NCBI GenBank assembly: GCA_900473745.1
Contig: UCMW01000006.1
Location: 62,001 to 126,000 of the forward strand
Direction of reading: 5' to 3'
Origin: Hyphomicrobiales bacterium
Lineage (GTDB): Bacteria > Pseudomonadota > Alphaproteobacteria > Rhizobiales > Rhizobiaceae
Length of the DNA: 64,000 nucleotides
A program made the position numbers and the translations under genes. Positions 25,942 to 34,796 of the stretch are shown here, in pieces; position 1 is the stretch's first letter, and each line of letters starts with the position of its first letter. The notes below the pieces were generated by a model, which worked only from the letters and a program-made list of their open reading frames with translations, was not told the DNA's origin and searched no databases.

Positions 25942-27126
25942 ATGGCAGAGGGCGGAGCAGGGGGATTTCGGGCGTCCAGCCCCTCCCAAACCTTTGCCAG
26001 GGTGGCGCCTTTTCTGGACCGGCTTGGCATTACACGTGTCGCAAGCCAGACCGGGCTTGACCGGCTCGGGGTTCCGGTCTGGTGTGCTTTCGCACCCAAT
26101 GCGAAGGCCATCGTGGTCGCTCAGGGAAAGGGTCTCGACCATGAGACAGCCCGGGTTGCGGCCGCCATGGAAGCTGTCGAGCGGATCGTGGCCACCGAGC
26201 CGGGTTGCCATGTCACACGCGCGACCGCTTCGGAACACGAGGCCAGGGGAGCGCGCCTTCACAGGCTCGACAGCCTGATTGCGCGCCACGAGATGCCGCT
26301 CTTCGCCGATGAGCGTGTCGCCTGGGTAGAGGCCGTTGATCTGATTGCAGGCGGCAGGATCTGGCTGCCTTTCGATGCCGTGGAATTCAACCGCACCCGT
26401 ATCCGCCCGCGATATTGGCAGTCCTCCGACGGCCTGGCATCCGGCAACAATGCTACGGAGGCCATCTTGCACGGCCTGCTCGAACGGATCGAGCGGGATG
26501 CACTTGCACTTTGGACCGTGACGTCTGGTCGCCGCCGGTTCGCAAGGCGCATCGATACGGACCATCTGAAACACGCAGCTGTTGTCGAGCTCCTGTCGAA
26601 GGTGCAGGGGGCGGGCCTGCAGCTTTGCCTCTTTGACATCACGACGGATCTCGGGCTTCCTTGTGTCGCAGCCCTCATCGCACCGGAAAACCTGGACGGT
26701 GCCGTTCGCTATGTCGACCTGACGCTCGGGGCGGGCGCAGCACTTACCCCTGAGGTCGCCATAACGCGAGCGGTACTCGAGGCCGTGCAGTCACGCATGA
26801 CCTTCATTGCAGGTGCCCGGGATGATCTTCCTGCCTCTGTCTATCGAAAGATGGCCGAACCCGTTCATCTCGCAGCCTTTGCTTCACCCGCGGGTATCGG
26901 CGTCGATGACATGACGAAACTTCATGCTGACAGCATGGATGCGGCGCTTGATTTGACAGTCGGTCAATTGGCAAGGCGCGGCGTGAGCGAACTCTTCTGT
27001 GTCGAGCTTAGCCATGATTGGCTGCCGGTCAGCGTCGTGAAGATCGTTGCGCCGCAACTTGAACATCCGGACGGAGCAAGGCGGCTGCGCTTTGGCCCTC
27101 GCGCCCTTTCGCGCAGCCTGCAATGA
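25942..27126 (+). CDS. ycaO: YcaO-domain protein (TfuA-associated)
   Basis: 394 residues from ATG 25942, one base after the small gene; an earlier in-frame start would overlap it. YcaO enzymes use ATP to activate a backbone amide for cyclodehydration or, with TfuA, thioamidation. Visible blocks are the N-terminal LGVPVWCAFAPNAKAIVVAQ, the ATP/Mg-binding helix AAAMEAVERI, and SDGLASGNNATEAILHGLLE followed by RIERDAL. No separate E1-like partner is present. The stop overlaps the tfuA start by 4 bases, showing tight coupling. Confidence 0.92.
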   Translation: MAEGGAGGFRASSPSQTFARVAPFLDRLGITRVASQTGLDRLGVPVWCAFAPNAKAIVVAQGKGLDHETARVAAAMEAVERIVATEPGCHVTRATASEHEARGARLHRLDSLIARHEMPLFADERVAWVEAVDLIAGGRIWLPFDAVEFNRTRIRPRYWQSSDGLASGNNATEAILHGLLERIERDALALWTVTSGRRRFARRIDTDHLKHAAVVELLSKVQGAGLQLCLFDITTDLGLPCVAALIAPENLDGAVRYVDLTLGAGAALTPEVAITRAVLEAVQSRMTFIAGARDDLPASVYRKMAEPVHLAAFASPAGIGVDDMTKLHADSMDAALDLTVGQLARRGVSELFCVELSHDWLPVSVVKIVAPQLEHPDGARRLRFGPRALSRSLQ

Positions 27127-27830
27127 AGATCGTCTTTGTCGGTCCGAGCCTGGCACAGAGCCGATGCGCTTGTCCCTCCGATCTTGAGTTCAGGCCGCCA
27201 GCTGTGCAAGGTGACGTCATGCAGGCCCTGCGTGACGGCGCGTCCGTGATCGGCCTGATCGACGGTCAGTTCGAATGTGTGGCCCCGGTCTGGCACAAGG
27301 AACTTCTCTATGCATTGAAGTGCGGCATTGCCGTTTTCGGCGCATCAAGCATGGGGGCGCTGAGGGCGGCCGAATGCAAGGCCTTCGGAATGCGCGGCGT
27401 CGGCCGGATCTTCGAGGATTATGCCAGCGGCGAACGCGTCGACGACGCGGATGTGGCGCTTCTGCACGCACCTGCTGAGCTCGGCTATCAGGCGCTCACC
27501 GTCCCGCTTGTCAATGCCGATGCCACGCTCGACAAGGCACATCTTGAAGGACTTATCGATGAGACCGAGATGTCTCGCATCAAGCGGACAGCGCGCCAGA
27601 TCCATTACAAGGATCGAAGTTGGAAACGCCTGTCGGACCTGTCTGGAATGTCCTGGGCGCGCCTGCGTGCACTGATCGACGTCTGCTACACCGATCAGAA
27701 GCAGCTCGATGCGCTTGCACTTCTTGCCCTTGTCCAAGGGGTAGACGCCACCAATCCCGCGGAAGTTCCAGCCTGGACGTTCAATGCAACGCCACTTTGG
27801 CGCGAATTATATGACAAATCTGTAAAATGA
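27123..27830 (+). CDS. tfuA: TfuA-like protein
   Basis: A 235-residue protein with the TfuA core: IVFVGPSLA at the N-terminus, GDVMQALRDGASVIGLIDGQ, then VWHKELLYALKCGIAVFGAS followed by SMGALRAAE, which are the conserved blocks of the family first seen in trifolitoxin production. TfuA partners act with YcaO, and in archaea the pair thioamidates methyl-coenzyme M reductase, TfuA being thought to handle the sulfur donor. Its start overlaps the ycaO stop (ATGA). Confidence 0.92.
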   Translation: MKIVFVGPSLAQSRCACPSDLEFRPPAVQGDVMQALRDGASVIGLIDGQFECVAPVWHKELLYALKCGIAVFGASSMGALRAAECKAFGMRGVGRIFEDYASGERVDDADVALLHAPAELGYQALTVPLVNADATLDKAHLEGLIDETEMSRIKRTARQIHYKDRSWKRLSDLSGMSWARLRALIDVCYTDQKQLDALALLALVQGVDATNPAEVPAWTFNATPLWRELYDKSVK

Positions 27831-27867
27831 AGCTGTTGCAAGCACATAGCGTATCGCGCCACGCGTG

Positions 27868-27886
27868 TGCAACGCTTTTGCAACGC
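27868..27886 (+). promoter_or_regulatory. 11-bp-spaced direct repeat, possible SARP operator
   Basis: TGCAACGC at 27868-27875 is repeated at 27879-27886, a period of 11 bases. SARP regulators typically bind heptamer direct repeats spaced 11 bases. It lies 55 bases before the start chosen for the next small gene. A related TGCAAGC sits about 31 bases before the first copy. Confidence 0.3.
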
Positions 27887-27940
27887 GCCTGGAGGTCCCG
27901 CCTGTGCCACAGTGTCTTTGGTGGCAATGTGGGGTCATGC

Positions 27941-28177
27941 ATGCGTAGAAAGAATGTCCAGATACCGGTCGAAGACCGTGTCGACGAACTGCTGGCGATC
28001 ATCAATATGATTGGTTATGCGATCGGGGTGGCAGGCGACATTGGGGTTAAGGATGGCATCAGCGATCTTGAATCGGCTCGCATGAAACTCGTCCTCGAAT
28101 TGCAGCAGATCAGTTTTGGTGATCTGTCGCTGGACGAGATGTCTCGCTTGGCTCGTGCGCAGCCGGGCCATTGCTGA
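27941..28177 (+). CDS. Small helical hypothetical protein downstream of tfuA (78 aa)
   Basis: The ATG at 27941 gives MRRKNVQIPVEDRVDELLAI followed by INMIGYAIGVAGDIGVKDGI, with an acidic helical tail (LDEMSRLARAQPGHC). The same frame is open back to an ATG at 27827 that overlaps the tfuA stop (ATGA). The longer 116-aa form could be translationally coupled to tfuA, but its extra part covers the direct-repeat DNA and looks non-coding. Function unknown; position suggests it belongs to or borders the YcaO-TfuA unit. Confidence 0.5.
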   Translation: MRRKNVQIPVEDRVDELLAIINMIGYAIGVAGDIGVKDGISDLESARMKLVLELQQISFGDLSLDEMSRLARAQPGHC

Positions 28178-28191
28178 CAAGGAGGCGTATC

Positions 28192-28347
28192 GTGATTTTC
28201 CGGAACGCTCGCACTGCAAGTTACGGCTTGACTGCTTTCCTGGACGGCCGCTTCCTTGAAGATGTCTCGAGTGTGAAGATTGGAGGACGCAATCGCAGTG
28301 GGCGCAAGTCGCGCTCTGCCCGAAAGCTCCTGCGCGCTGCCCGCTAG
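28192..28347 (+). CDS. Small basic protein (51 aa)
   Basis: GTG 28192 follows a strong AAGGAGG site. The product MIFRNARTASYGLTAFLDGR then FLEDVSSVKIGG ends in an Arg/Lys/Ser-rich tail (NRSGRKSRSARKLLRAAR). Good codon use and the ribosome site support it, despite its size. It starts 14 bases after the previous gene. No family recognised. Confidence 0.45.
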   Translation: MIFRNARTASYGLTAFLDGRFLEDVSSVKIGGRNRSGRKSRSARKLLRAAR

Positions 28348-28390
28348 CAGTTTCGCACCCCTGTGTGAAGGATGGGTCGGCGAGGCCGGA

Positions 28391-28480
28391 TCAAGAGAAA
28401 CACGTGGCGATGAGAAAGCCGACCGTGGATGCGATTGCACCGGCCATGCAAAGGGTCAGCAACGCAATTTCTATTTTCAT
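28391..28480 (-). CDS. Possible 29-aa single-helix membrane peptide
   Basis: ATG 28480 follows AGGAGC, and the product MKIEIALLTLCMAGAIASTV followed by GFLIATCFS is one hydrophobic helix. The ribosome site and the clean membrane helix make it credible, but at this length chance cannot be excluded. Confidence 0.3.
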   Translation of the reverse strand: MKIEIALLTLCMAGAIASTVGFLIATCFS

Positions 28481-28746
28481 CAGCGATGCTCCTGGCATTT
28501 TGTCCACGGATCCGGCGGTGCGGACACTATCGCAAGATTTTCAGTGCTGGTGCACGTGCAAGAGGAAGAAATCGGGGGCGCAACCCATTGCAATGTCCGC
28601 GAAGATTACCGGAGAGTCAATCATCGGTTTAAGGGCGGTGTCGCGGCCCGGCAGCTCCACTTGAGGCTTAAAATGCCTCGGCATCCGCTCGCCGGCGCGA
28701 CTCTTCCTTTGGCTCTTCGATACCTGCTTCCGCCGACAACCGGTCG

Positions 28747-28854
28747 TCACACGGATGAAGATTGTTCGGCCTCTCCGGCGTTGAACTTTGGCTCCTGGCG
28801 GTCGGCGAACAGACGTTGCAGATAGTTTCCCGGAATGATCCGGTGTTGCGGCAT
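28747..28854 (-). CDS. Possible 35-aa peptide
   Basis: ATG 28854 follows GAGGAGC at a good distance; the product starts MPQHRIIPGNYLQRLFADRQ and ends EQSSSV. No family is recognised. The interval 28481-29006 otherwise holds no supported gene. Confidence 0.2.
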   Translation of the reverse strand: MPQHRIIPGNYLQRLFADRQEPKFNAGEAEQSSSV

Positions 28855-29006
28855 AGCTCCTCGATCGACAACGCGCTCGAAACTTCCAGCATCCGATGGC
28901 GCTCAGTGGCGCTACGTCGATCACAAAAGCCCTCGCCGTATCAGTGCGAGGAAGGGCCGATACATGGGTCAATTCGCCGTGGAGGACTGAAGAAAATCCA
29001 TGCTCG

Positions 29007-29912
29007 TCACGACGATGTGGAGAGATACGCCGCCATTGCCGCCGCGAGCCGGCCCGCACGCTCGACATGGGCAGGGTCTGAGACCAGAAACTCCGAAACC
29101 AGTGCCTCGATCAATGCAAGCGCAGGCAGGCATGACGAGGGCAGAAGCGGATGTGGTGCAGGGGCAAGAAGCAGGGTTTCGGTCACGGTGGCCAAGGGTG
29201 ACGCAATGGAATCGGTGAGTGCCACAACTCCGGAGCCGGCCCGTTTCGCCGCACTGGCGAGATCCGTCACGTCGGCGGAGTAGCGCGGGAACGCAACCGC
29301 AATCAACAGGTCGCCCTCCCTGGCACTCATCAGCCGACCTGCAGCCACTTCCGTTCCGCCGTATTGCACGACATTGACAACGCCGTCGCGGTAGGGCTGC
29401 AGCCCGAGTGTCAGCATTGCTGCCAGATGCGACGAAAGACCGAAGCCCATGACCCAGACGTTTCGCGCATTCTTGATCTGCCCTGCCACCTCGCGAAGCG
29501 TTCGCGCCGTCTGTGGATCGGTCAGCGATTCGATGGATCTCACTGCGTTGCCGAGGCTCGCTTCTGCCGCTCCTTGTCCAGCACCTCCTTTATCAAGTTC
29601 CGCTCCAAGCTTGTTCACCGGGGCGATCAGCGCATGCACGGTCTCACCGACGGCTGCCCTGAATTCGGCATAGCCGGAGAGGCCGAGATCCCGGACATAG
29701 CGGCTGATGGTGCTTGCCGAAATCGTTGAATTCCTTGCGACTTCCTCAATTCCATGTGTGGCGACAAATATCGGATCTCGCAGGATGAATTCAGACAGGT
29801 CGCGCTGGGAAGGCGAGCCCTCCTTGAGGAGTGACAGCACCTTCTGACCAAGCGGCGATGAGTTGAAACGACGGTCGGCTTCGGCCGACCACGACGACGA
29901 GGATGGTGACAT
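29007..29912 (-). CDS. RpiR/MurR-family transcriptional regulator (HTH plus SIS domain)
   Basis: 301 residues from ATG 29912. The N-terminal HTH_6 domain has ATHGIEEVARNSTISASTIS then RYVRDLGLSGYAEFRAAVGE. The C-terminal SIS domain has NVWVMGFGLSSHLAAMLTLG and VVALTDSIASPLATV, which usually binds a phosphosugar or related ligand. It is divergent from the ABC operon starting at 29993 with 80 bases between, so it most likely controls that operon. Its ligand in this amino-acid-type context is unknown. Confidence 0.9.
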   Translation of the reverse strand: MSPSSSSWSAEADRRFNSSPLGQKVLSLLKEGSPSQRDLSEFILRDPIFVATHGIEEVARNSTISASTISRYVRDLGLSGYAEFRAAVGETVHALIAPVNKLGAELDKGGAGQGAAEASLGNAVRSIESLTDPQTARTLREVAGQIKNARNVWVMGFGLSSHLAAMLTLGLQPYRDGVVNVVQYGGTEVAAGRLMSAREGDLLIAVAFPRYSADVTDLASAAKRAGSGVVALTDSIASPLATVTETLLLAPAPHPLLPSSCLPALALIEALVSEFLVSDPAHVERAGRLAAAMAAYLSTSS

Positions 29913-29992
29913 ATTTTTTTTCACCTGTTGACTATCTGAAAATCTATTGCCATCGTCAAGGCTCAGGAAAGAGAACAGGGAGGTCATTTCCT

Positions 29993-30769
29993 ATGCGCTT
30001 CATGCCAGCATGCTCCGTAATTACAATTCTTCTCGGGACCAGCGTAGCCCATGCGGAGACGCTGCGCATCGGGGTCGAAGGCAACTATCCGCCATTCAGC
30101 CAGGTGGCGACCGATGGCAAGCTGTCCGGCTTCGACATCGAAATCGCCGAAGCTCTCTGTGCCAAGATGCAGGTGACCTGTGAAATGGTGCAGCAGGAAT
30201 GGGACGGGATGATCCCGGCGCTCAATGCCAAGAAGTTCGACATCATCGTTGCTTCGATGACCATCACGGAAAAGCGCAAGCAAGTCGTCGACTTCTCCGA
30301 TCCGTACTACGACGTTCCCTCGAGGTTTGTGGCCAAGGAAGGCGCCTTCGCCGGCTATGCGCCTGAAGACCTGAAAGGCAAGACAGTCATCGTGCTGCGC
30401 AATAGCCCGCGAGCGGACTACATCGCAGCCAACTATCCGGAGAGCGAAACGCTTCTGGTCGACAAGGAAACCTCCGTTTATCTTGAGCTTGCAGCCGGTC
30501 GTGGCGATATCGCCTTCGGGTCCTCGGTTGTATCGGGCGAAAGTTTCCTGAAACAGCCGGAAGGCAAGGGCTTTGCACAGGTCGGCGAGGCGATTTCCTT
30601 GACAGAAAGTACGGACGGCGGTGTCGGCATCGCGCTGCGCAAGGGTGAAGACAAACTGAAGGGCGACATCAATACCGCTCTCAGCGCTGTCATGCAGGAC
30701 GGGACCTACAAGACCATTTCGGGCAAATATTTCGACTTCGACATCATGCCGAAGCCAGCGCAGCCCTGA
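29993..30769 (+). CDS. Polar amino-acid ABC transporter substrate-binding protein
   Basis: 258 residues with a signal peptide (MRFMPACSVITILLGTSVAH then A|ET). The mature part is a family 3 solute-binding protein: LRIGVEGNYPPFSQV, GKLSGFDIEIAEALCAKMQV, WDGMIPALNAKKFDIIVASM, and FSDPYYDVPSRFVA. It resembles the lysine/arginine/ornithine and opine binders, so a cationic or modified amino acid is likely. ATG 29993 is chosen because the signal sequence begins there. Confidence 0.9.
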   Translation: MRFMPACSVITILLGTSVAHAETLRIGVEGNYPPFSQVATDGKLSGFDIEIAEALCAKMQVTCEMVQQEWDGMIPALNAKKFDIIVASMTITEKRKQVVDFSDPYYDVPSRFVAKEGAFAGYAPEDLKGKTVIVLRNSPRADYIAANYPESETLLVDKETSVYLELAAGRGDIAFGSSVVSGESFLKQPEGKGFAQVGEAISLTESTDGGVGIALRKGEDKLKGDINTALSAVMQDGTYKTISGKYFDFDIMPKPAQP

Positions 30770-30833
30770 TCCGCGAACCTGCACGCTGCTTCACCCCCTT
30801 CACGGTGGTGGGGCAGCACGCCTGGGAGGCCTC

Positions 30834-31523
30834 ATGTTCTACGGATATCTGCCCATGATCGTCGCGGGGCTCGGCGTCACCCTATCGGTGGCTTCGGTTT
30901 CGCTGCTGGTCGCCTGCGTCTTCGGCCTGGCCGGCGCGGTCGCCAAGCTTTCGGCCTCGCCGATTCTGCGGGGAACCGCGACGGCCTATACCACCATCAT
31001 CCGTTCGCTTCCCGATCTGCTGTTGATGCTCGGAGTGTTCTACGGCGGGCAGATCCTACTCAATCGACTGGCTGATGCCCGCGGCTGGGGTTACATGGAG
31101 ATCGACCCCTTCGCGGCCGGTACGCTGACGCTTGGCTTCGTTTTTGGAGCCTATCTCACCGAGACCTTTCGCGGCGCGATTCTCGCCATTCCCCGCGGCC
31201 AGATCGAAGCGGGACATGCCTGCGGTCTGACGCGCTGGCAGGTGCTGACCAATATCACACTGCCACAGATGATCCGCCATGCGATCCCGGGCTTCACCAA
31301 CAACTGGCTGGTCATGCTGAAGGCGACCGCACTTGTCTCGATCATTGGCCTCGATGACATGGTGCACAGGGCGGGTCTCGCATCCGCAGCGACGCGGGCC
31401 CCGTTTACCTTCTACGCTCTGACCGGGGCGATCTATCTCGCAGTGACCACGGTCTCGATCCTCGTCCTTTCAATGGTCGAGCGGCGTTTCTCCAGAGGCG
31501 TTCGTCGGGAGGCCCTTCGATGA
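30834..31523 (+). CDS. Amino-acid ABC transporter permease (HisQ type)
   Basis: A 229-residue inner-membrane protein with GGGAGG 5 bases before the ATG. It has about five helices and the EAA-type loop FRGAILAIPRGQIEAGHACG that docks on the ATPase. It overlaps the next permease gene by 4 bases. Confidence 0.92.
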   Translation: MFYGYLPMIVAGLGVTLSVASVSLLVACVFGLAGAVAKLSASPILRGTATAYTTIIRSLPDLLLMLGVFYGGQILLNRLADARGWGYMEIDPFAAGTLTLGFVFGAYLTETFRGAILAIPRGQIEAGHACGLTRWQVLTNITLPQMIRHAIPGFTNNWLVMLKATALVSIIGLDDMVHRAGLASAATRAPFTFYALTGAIYLAVTTVSILVLSMVERRFSRGVRREALR

Positions 31524-32251
31524 TCAACTGGCAAATCGTATCAGAGACGCTGCCCTTCTTCATCGACGGACTGTGGATCACGCTTCTTCTTCTCGTGCTG
31601 TCGATCTCGGCTGGCCTGGTCCTGTCGATCCCGTTGTCGGTCGCACGCGCATCGGCCAATCCCTGGGCGCGGATACCGGTCTGGACCTATACCTATGTCA
31701 TCAGGGGCACGCCCCTCTTGGTGCAGCTCTTCATCATCTACTACGGCCTGCCGCAGTTCGAGGTAATCCGTGAGAGCGCGATCTGGCCGGTCTTGCGCAG
31801 TCCCTGGTTCTGCGCCTGGCTCGCCTTCACCCTCAATACCACCGCCTATACGACTGAGATGTTCGCAGGTGCCATCCGGGCAACGCCCGCTGGCGAAATC
31901 GAAGCGGCGCGGGCAATCGGGCTCGGGCGCATGCAGGTTCTGCGCGATGTCTTCTGGCCAGGCGCCTGGCGCCGGGCGCTGCCCCAATATGGCAATGAGG
32001 TGGTGCAGATGATGCATGCCACGGCCCTTGCCAGTACCGTAACCATCGTCGAGATCCTGCGCGTTGCCCGTGACGTCTACACGAATTATCTCGTCCTGCC
32101 GGAAAGCTTCGGCATGGCATCCGTCTTTTACCTGACGCTCACCATTATCCTCACCCAGACGTTCCGCCTCATGGAGCGTCACTATCTTCGCCACCTTGAC
32201 CCACGCACCAGCGTGACCAAGGTGGTCGCTGCGGAACCCATACATGCATGA
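31520..32251 (+). CDS. Amino-acid ABC transporter permease (HisM type)
   Basis: 243 residues, partner of the preceding permease in the heterodimeric channel. The EAA loop is FAGAIRATPAGEIEAARAIG and the N-terminal SLPFFIDGLWITLLLLVLSI-type start is typical. It overlaps the deacylase gene by 8 bases. Confidence 0.92.
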   Translation: MINWQIVSETLPFFIDGLWITLLLLVLSISAGLVLSIPLSVARASANPWARIPVWTYTYVIRGTPLLVQLFIIYYGLPQFEVIRESAIWPVLRSPWFCAWLAFTLNTTAYTTEMFAGAIRATPAGEIEAARAIGLGRMQVLRDVFWPGAWRRALPQYGNEVVQMMHATALASTVTIVEILRVARDVYTNYLVLPESFGMASVFYLTLTIILTQTFRLMERHYLRHLDPRTSVTKVVAAEPIHA

Positions 32252-33356
32252 ACATTTCATCGATATTCCCGGACGCGGAACGGGCACCATCCATCGGCTG
32301 ACCTGGTTCAGTTTCGGCGGCGGCAACGACGGTCCGCATGTCTATGTCCAGGGCGGACTCCATGCCGACGAAGGGCCAGGAATGATGGTCGCCCGGCTTC
32401 TGATCGACCGGTTGATCGAGGAAGAGCGCGCCGGGACGATCCTCGGGCGGGTGACGGTTGTGCCTGCTGCCAACCCGCTTGCCTTCGGGCAATTCCTGCA
32501 TGGCGATCAACAGGGCCGCTTCGATTATTACGACGGACGAAACTTCAACAGGGACTACCCGGATCTCAGCGCCAAGGCCATCGCGATCATCGCGGACACC
32601 CTCGACGACGATGCGCAGGCGAATGCTGACCGGATCCGGCGCGCCTTGCTCGAAGCGCTTGAGACGGATTTACCGTCCGCTCCTAGTGACCGGCTCCGCC
32701 ACGCCCTCATGCGGCTCGCCCTCCCGGCCGATTCGGTGATCGATCTCCATTGTGACGGCGAGGCGGAGGTACATCTCTATACCCAGCCGGTCTCCCTGGA
32801 CCGCATGCTACCGCTCGCCGCGCTTGCCCGCTGCCGTGCCGTCCTCGTTGCCGATGTATCCGGTGGCGAACCGTTCGACGAGGCAGTGACAAGGCCGTGG
32901 GGTGCGATCGCCGAGGCATTCCCCAACAAACCAATTCCTCAGGGCTGCACCAGTTGCACGCTCGAACTGCGCGGGCGGATGGATGTCGATCGCGAGGTGG
33001 GGGCGGTGGATGCCGAAGCCCTGGTCGACTATCTTCGGCATGTTGGCGTCCTTGTCGGCCAGCCGACGATCCCGGCGCTGTCCTGCGAGCCGACGCCGCT
33101 TGCGGGCTCAGAGGCGCTGGTCGCTCCGGTGTCGGGCCTTCTGTCCTATCCGGTGCCGCTTGGCAAGCATGTCCGTGCAGGCGAAGTGGTGGCCGAGATT
33201 ACCGACCCCGTCACCGGCTCGCTGCATCCCGTCCGGGCCGGCACGTCAGGCGTCTTCTATGCGCGACCAGCAACCCGGATCGCGGAAGTCGACAAGCGGC
33301 TCGGCAAGATCGCCGGCTCCCATCCGTTCCGGGACGGCCCACTCCTCAGCCCGTGA
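32244..33356 (+). CDS. Succinylglutamate desuccinylase / aspartoacylase-family deacylase
   Basis: A 370-residue zinc amidohydrolase of the M14-like AstE/AspA family. Zinc ligands fit [10 protein letters not shown] (His and Glu) and [13 protein letters not shown]. The C-terminal 80 residues form a biotinyl-lipoyl-like beta domain ([20 protein letters not shown]). Related enzymes in rhizobial ABC operons remove acyl groups from imported compounds such as N-acetylated ectoine derivatives. The gene sits inside the transporter operon, so it probably deacylates the imported substrate, which is then an N-acyl amino acid or similar. Confidence 0.85.
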   Translation: MHEHFIDIPGRGTGTIHRLTWFSFGGGNDGPHVYVQGGLHADEGPGMMVARLLIDRLIEEERAGTILGRVTVVPAANPLAFGQFLHGDQQGRFDYYDGRNFNRDYPDLSAKAIAIIADTLDDDAQANADRIRRALLEALETDLPSAPSDRLRHALMRLALPADSVIDLHCDGEAEVHLYTQPVSLDRMLPLAALARCRAVLVADVSGGEPFDEAVTRPWGAIAEAFPNKPIPQGCTSCTLELRGRMDVDREVGAVDAEALVDYLRHVGVLVGQPTIPALSCEPTPLAGSEALVAPVSGLLSYPVPLGKHVRAGEVVAEITDPVTGSLHPVRAGTSGVFYARPATRIAEVDKRLGKIAGSHPFRDGPLLSP

Positions 33357-33364
33357 AAAGACCC

Positions 33365-34156
33365 ATGAGTAGAAACATGAGTAGACCCATGACGACTATG
33401 CTTTCTGCGAACAGCATTCACAAGTCCTTCGGTGCCGTCGAAGTGTTGAAGGGTGTGTCCCTGACGGCGAACAAGGGCGATGTCATCTCGATGATCGGCT
33501 CTTCGGGATCCGGCAAGAGTACGTTTCTGCGCTGTCTGAATTTCCTGGAACGGCCGACTTCAGGAACGATCGCGCTGGACGGGGCACCGCTTGCCTGCCG
33601 CATGGATCGGGCCGGCGACCTGATGGTGGTCAACGAGGCCGAACTTCGTGCCTACCGTGCCCGAGTGACCATGGTCTTCCAGCAGTTCAATCTCTGGGCC
33701 CACATGACTGCGCGGGAAAACGTCATGCTGGGCCCGACCCGCGTCAAGGGGCTGACGCACGCAGAGGCTGGCGAGCGGGCTGACTTCTATCTGGAGAAGG
33801 TCGGGCTGTCTCATCGGCGCGATGCCTATCCGGCCTTTCTATCCGGTGGCGAACAGCAGCGGGTGGCAATTGCCCGGGCGCTTGCCATGGAGCCGGAACT
33901 CATCCTGTTCGACGAGCCGACCAGCGCGCTCGATCCCGAGCTTGTCGGCGAAGTGCTGCGCGTCATGCGAAGCCTGGCGGAGGAGGGGCGCACCATGATC
34001 GTCGTGACACACGAGATGAATTTCGCCCGCGAGGTCTCCAGCAAAGTGGTGTTCCTGAGCCAGGGTGTGGTGGCGGAAGAGGGCGATCCGCGCGAGGTTC
34101 TGCGGGCGCCGCAAAGCGATCGGCTGCGGTCGTTTCTTGCGGCTCAGGCGGCTTGA
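33365..34156 (+). CDS. Amino-acid ABC transporter ATPase
   Basis: 263 residues from ATG 33365. Walker [10 protein letters not shown], signature [15 protein letters not shown], Walker [15 protein letters not shown] and the switch His in VVTHEMNF are intact. The start is ambiguous: ATGs at 33365, 33377, 33389 and 33398 are in frame, and the first two are within a short tandem ATGAGTAGA repeat. Conserved sequence begins at [13 protein letters not shown]. It closes the operon that begins at 29993. Confidence 0.95.
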   Translation: MSRNMSRPMTTMLSANSIHKSFGAVEVLKGVSLTANKGDVISMIGSSGSGKSTFLRCLNFLERPTSGTIALDGAPLACRMDRAGDLMVVNEAELRAYRARVTMVFQQFNLWAHMTARENVMLGPTRVKGLTHAEAGERADFYLEKVGLSHRRDAYPAFLSGGEQQRVAIARALAMEPELILFDEPTSALDPELVGEVLRVMRSLAEEGRTMIVVTHEMNFAREVSSKVVFLSQGVVAEEGDPREVLRAPQSDRLRSFLAAQAA

Positions 34157-34439
34157 AAGTTCCAGTGACACTTCCCAGCCGCAAGGAGCGGTTTCGATAC
34201 GTAGTGCATGCGCAGCTCGGAGATGTTCGGATCAATGGTTCGCTTCCAATCAACGCGACGATGAGTTGCATGGTTCAGGCGGATGCGATGACGCCTCTGG
34301 TGTGTGCCTAGACATTGGCTGCCGTTCAATGAAAAATGAGCACTCCACTTTGCGGCATTGCCTTCAGGCCTTTGGCTGAGGCATTGCCGGTAAACCGTCA
34401 AGCGCGGTGAGCGTCGCCGGCTGCATGACGCAGCAAAGC

Positions 34440-34790
34440 CGCACTTAAGGCCAATCGCTGCTTGAACCATTTGCATGCATTGAGCATCGCGAGGTCGTTG
34501 CGTGCGGTTGTCATCAGCGGTGCTTCCAACTGCCTGCCTGATCTGGCGCATCGACTGGCCGACTGTATCGAGAAACGCGCAGCTGGAATGCTCCATCATG
34601 TGCCAACGATCAGCGACCTTCCCACCATCGGGTAGGGCACCGCTGACCGGAGTGTCGGATGCAGGCTCGGTCGTGCCATCACTCCCGTGTACTGGCATGT
34701 TCCGGGGCGCTGGATGCCAAGCTCCTGTCGGCGCTGCCTAAGGGACAGCGGCAATACGCGTGTCGTCGAGTGCTGGACGCTGCCAAAAGC
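34440..34790 (-). mobile_element. ISL3-family transposase fragment
   Basis: The minus frame reads SGALPDGGKVADRWHMMEHS then AFLDTVGQSMRQIRQAVGST, the middle part of rhizobial ISL3-family transposases (VADRWHL... SMRQIR). Both ends of the transposase, and any terminal inverted repeats, are missing, so it is a dead fragment. The rest of 34157-34796 shows no supported gene. Confidence 0.65.
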
Positions 34791-34796
34791 CTTGGC

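Noticed and set aside
28541..29068. 175-codon minus-strand ORF
   Set aside because: Arg-rich product, no domain, and a start inside the RpiR gene.
32897..33364. Long extension of the ABC ATPase
   Set aside because: It runs through the deacylase gene in another frame; the ATPase domain starts after 33398.
34144..34440. Further transposase sequence left of the ISL3 fragment
   Set aside because: The frame stays open but no ISL3 block is recognisable and no terminal repeat is present.
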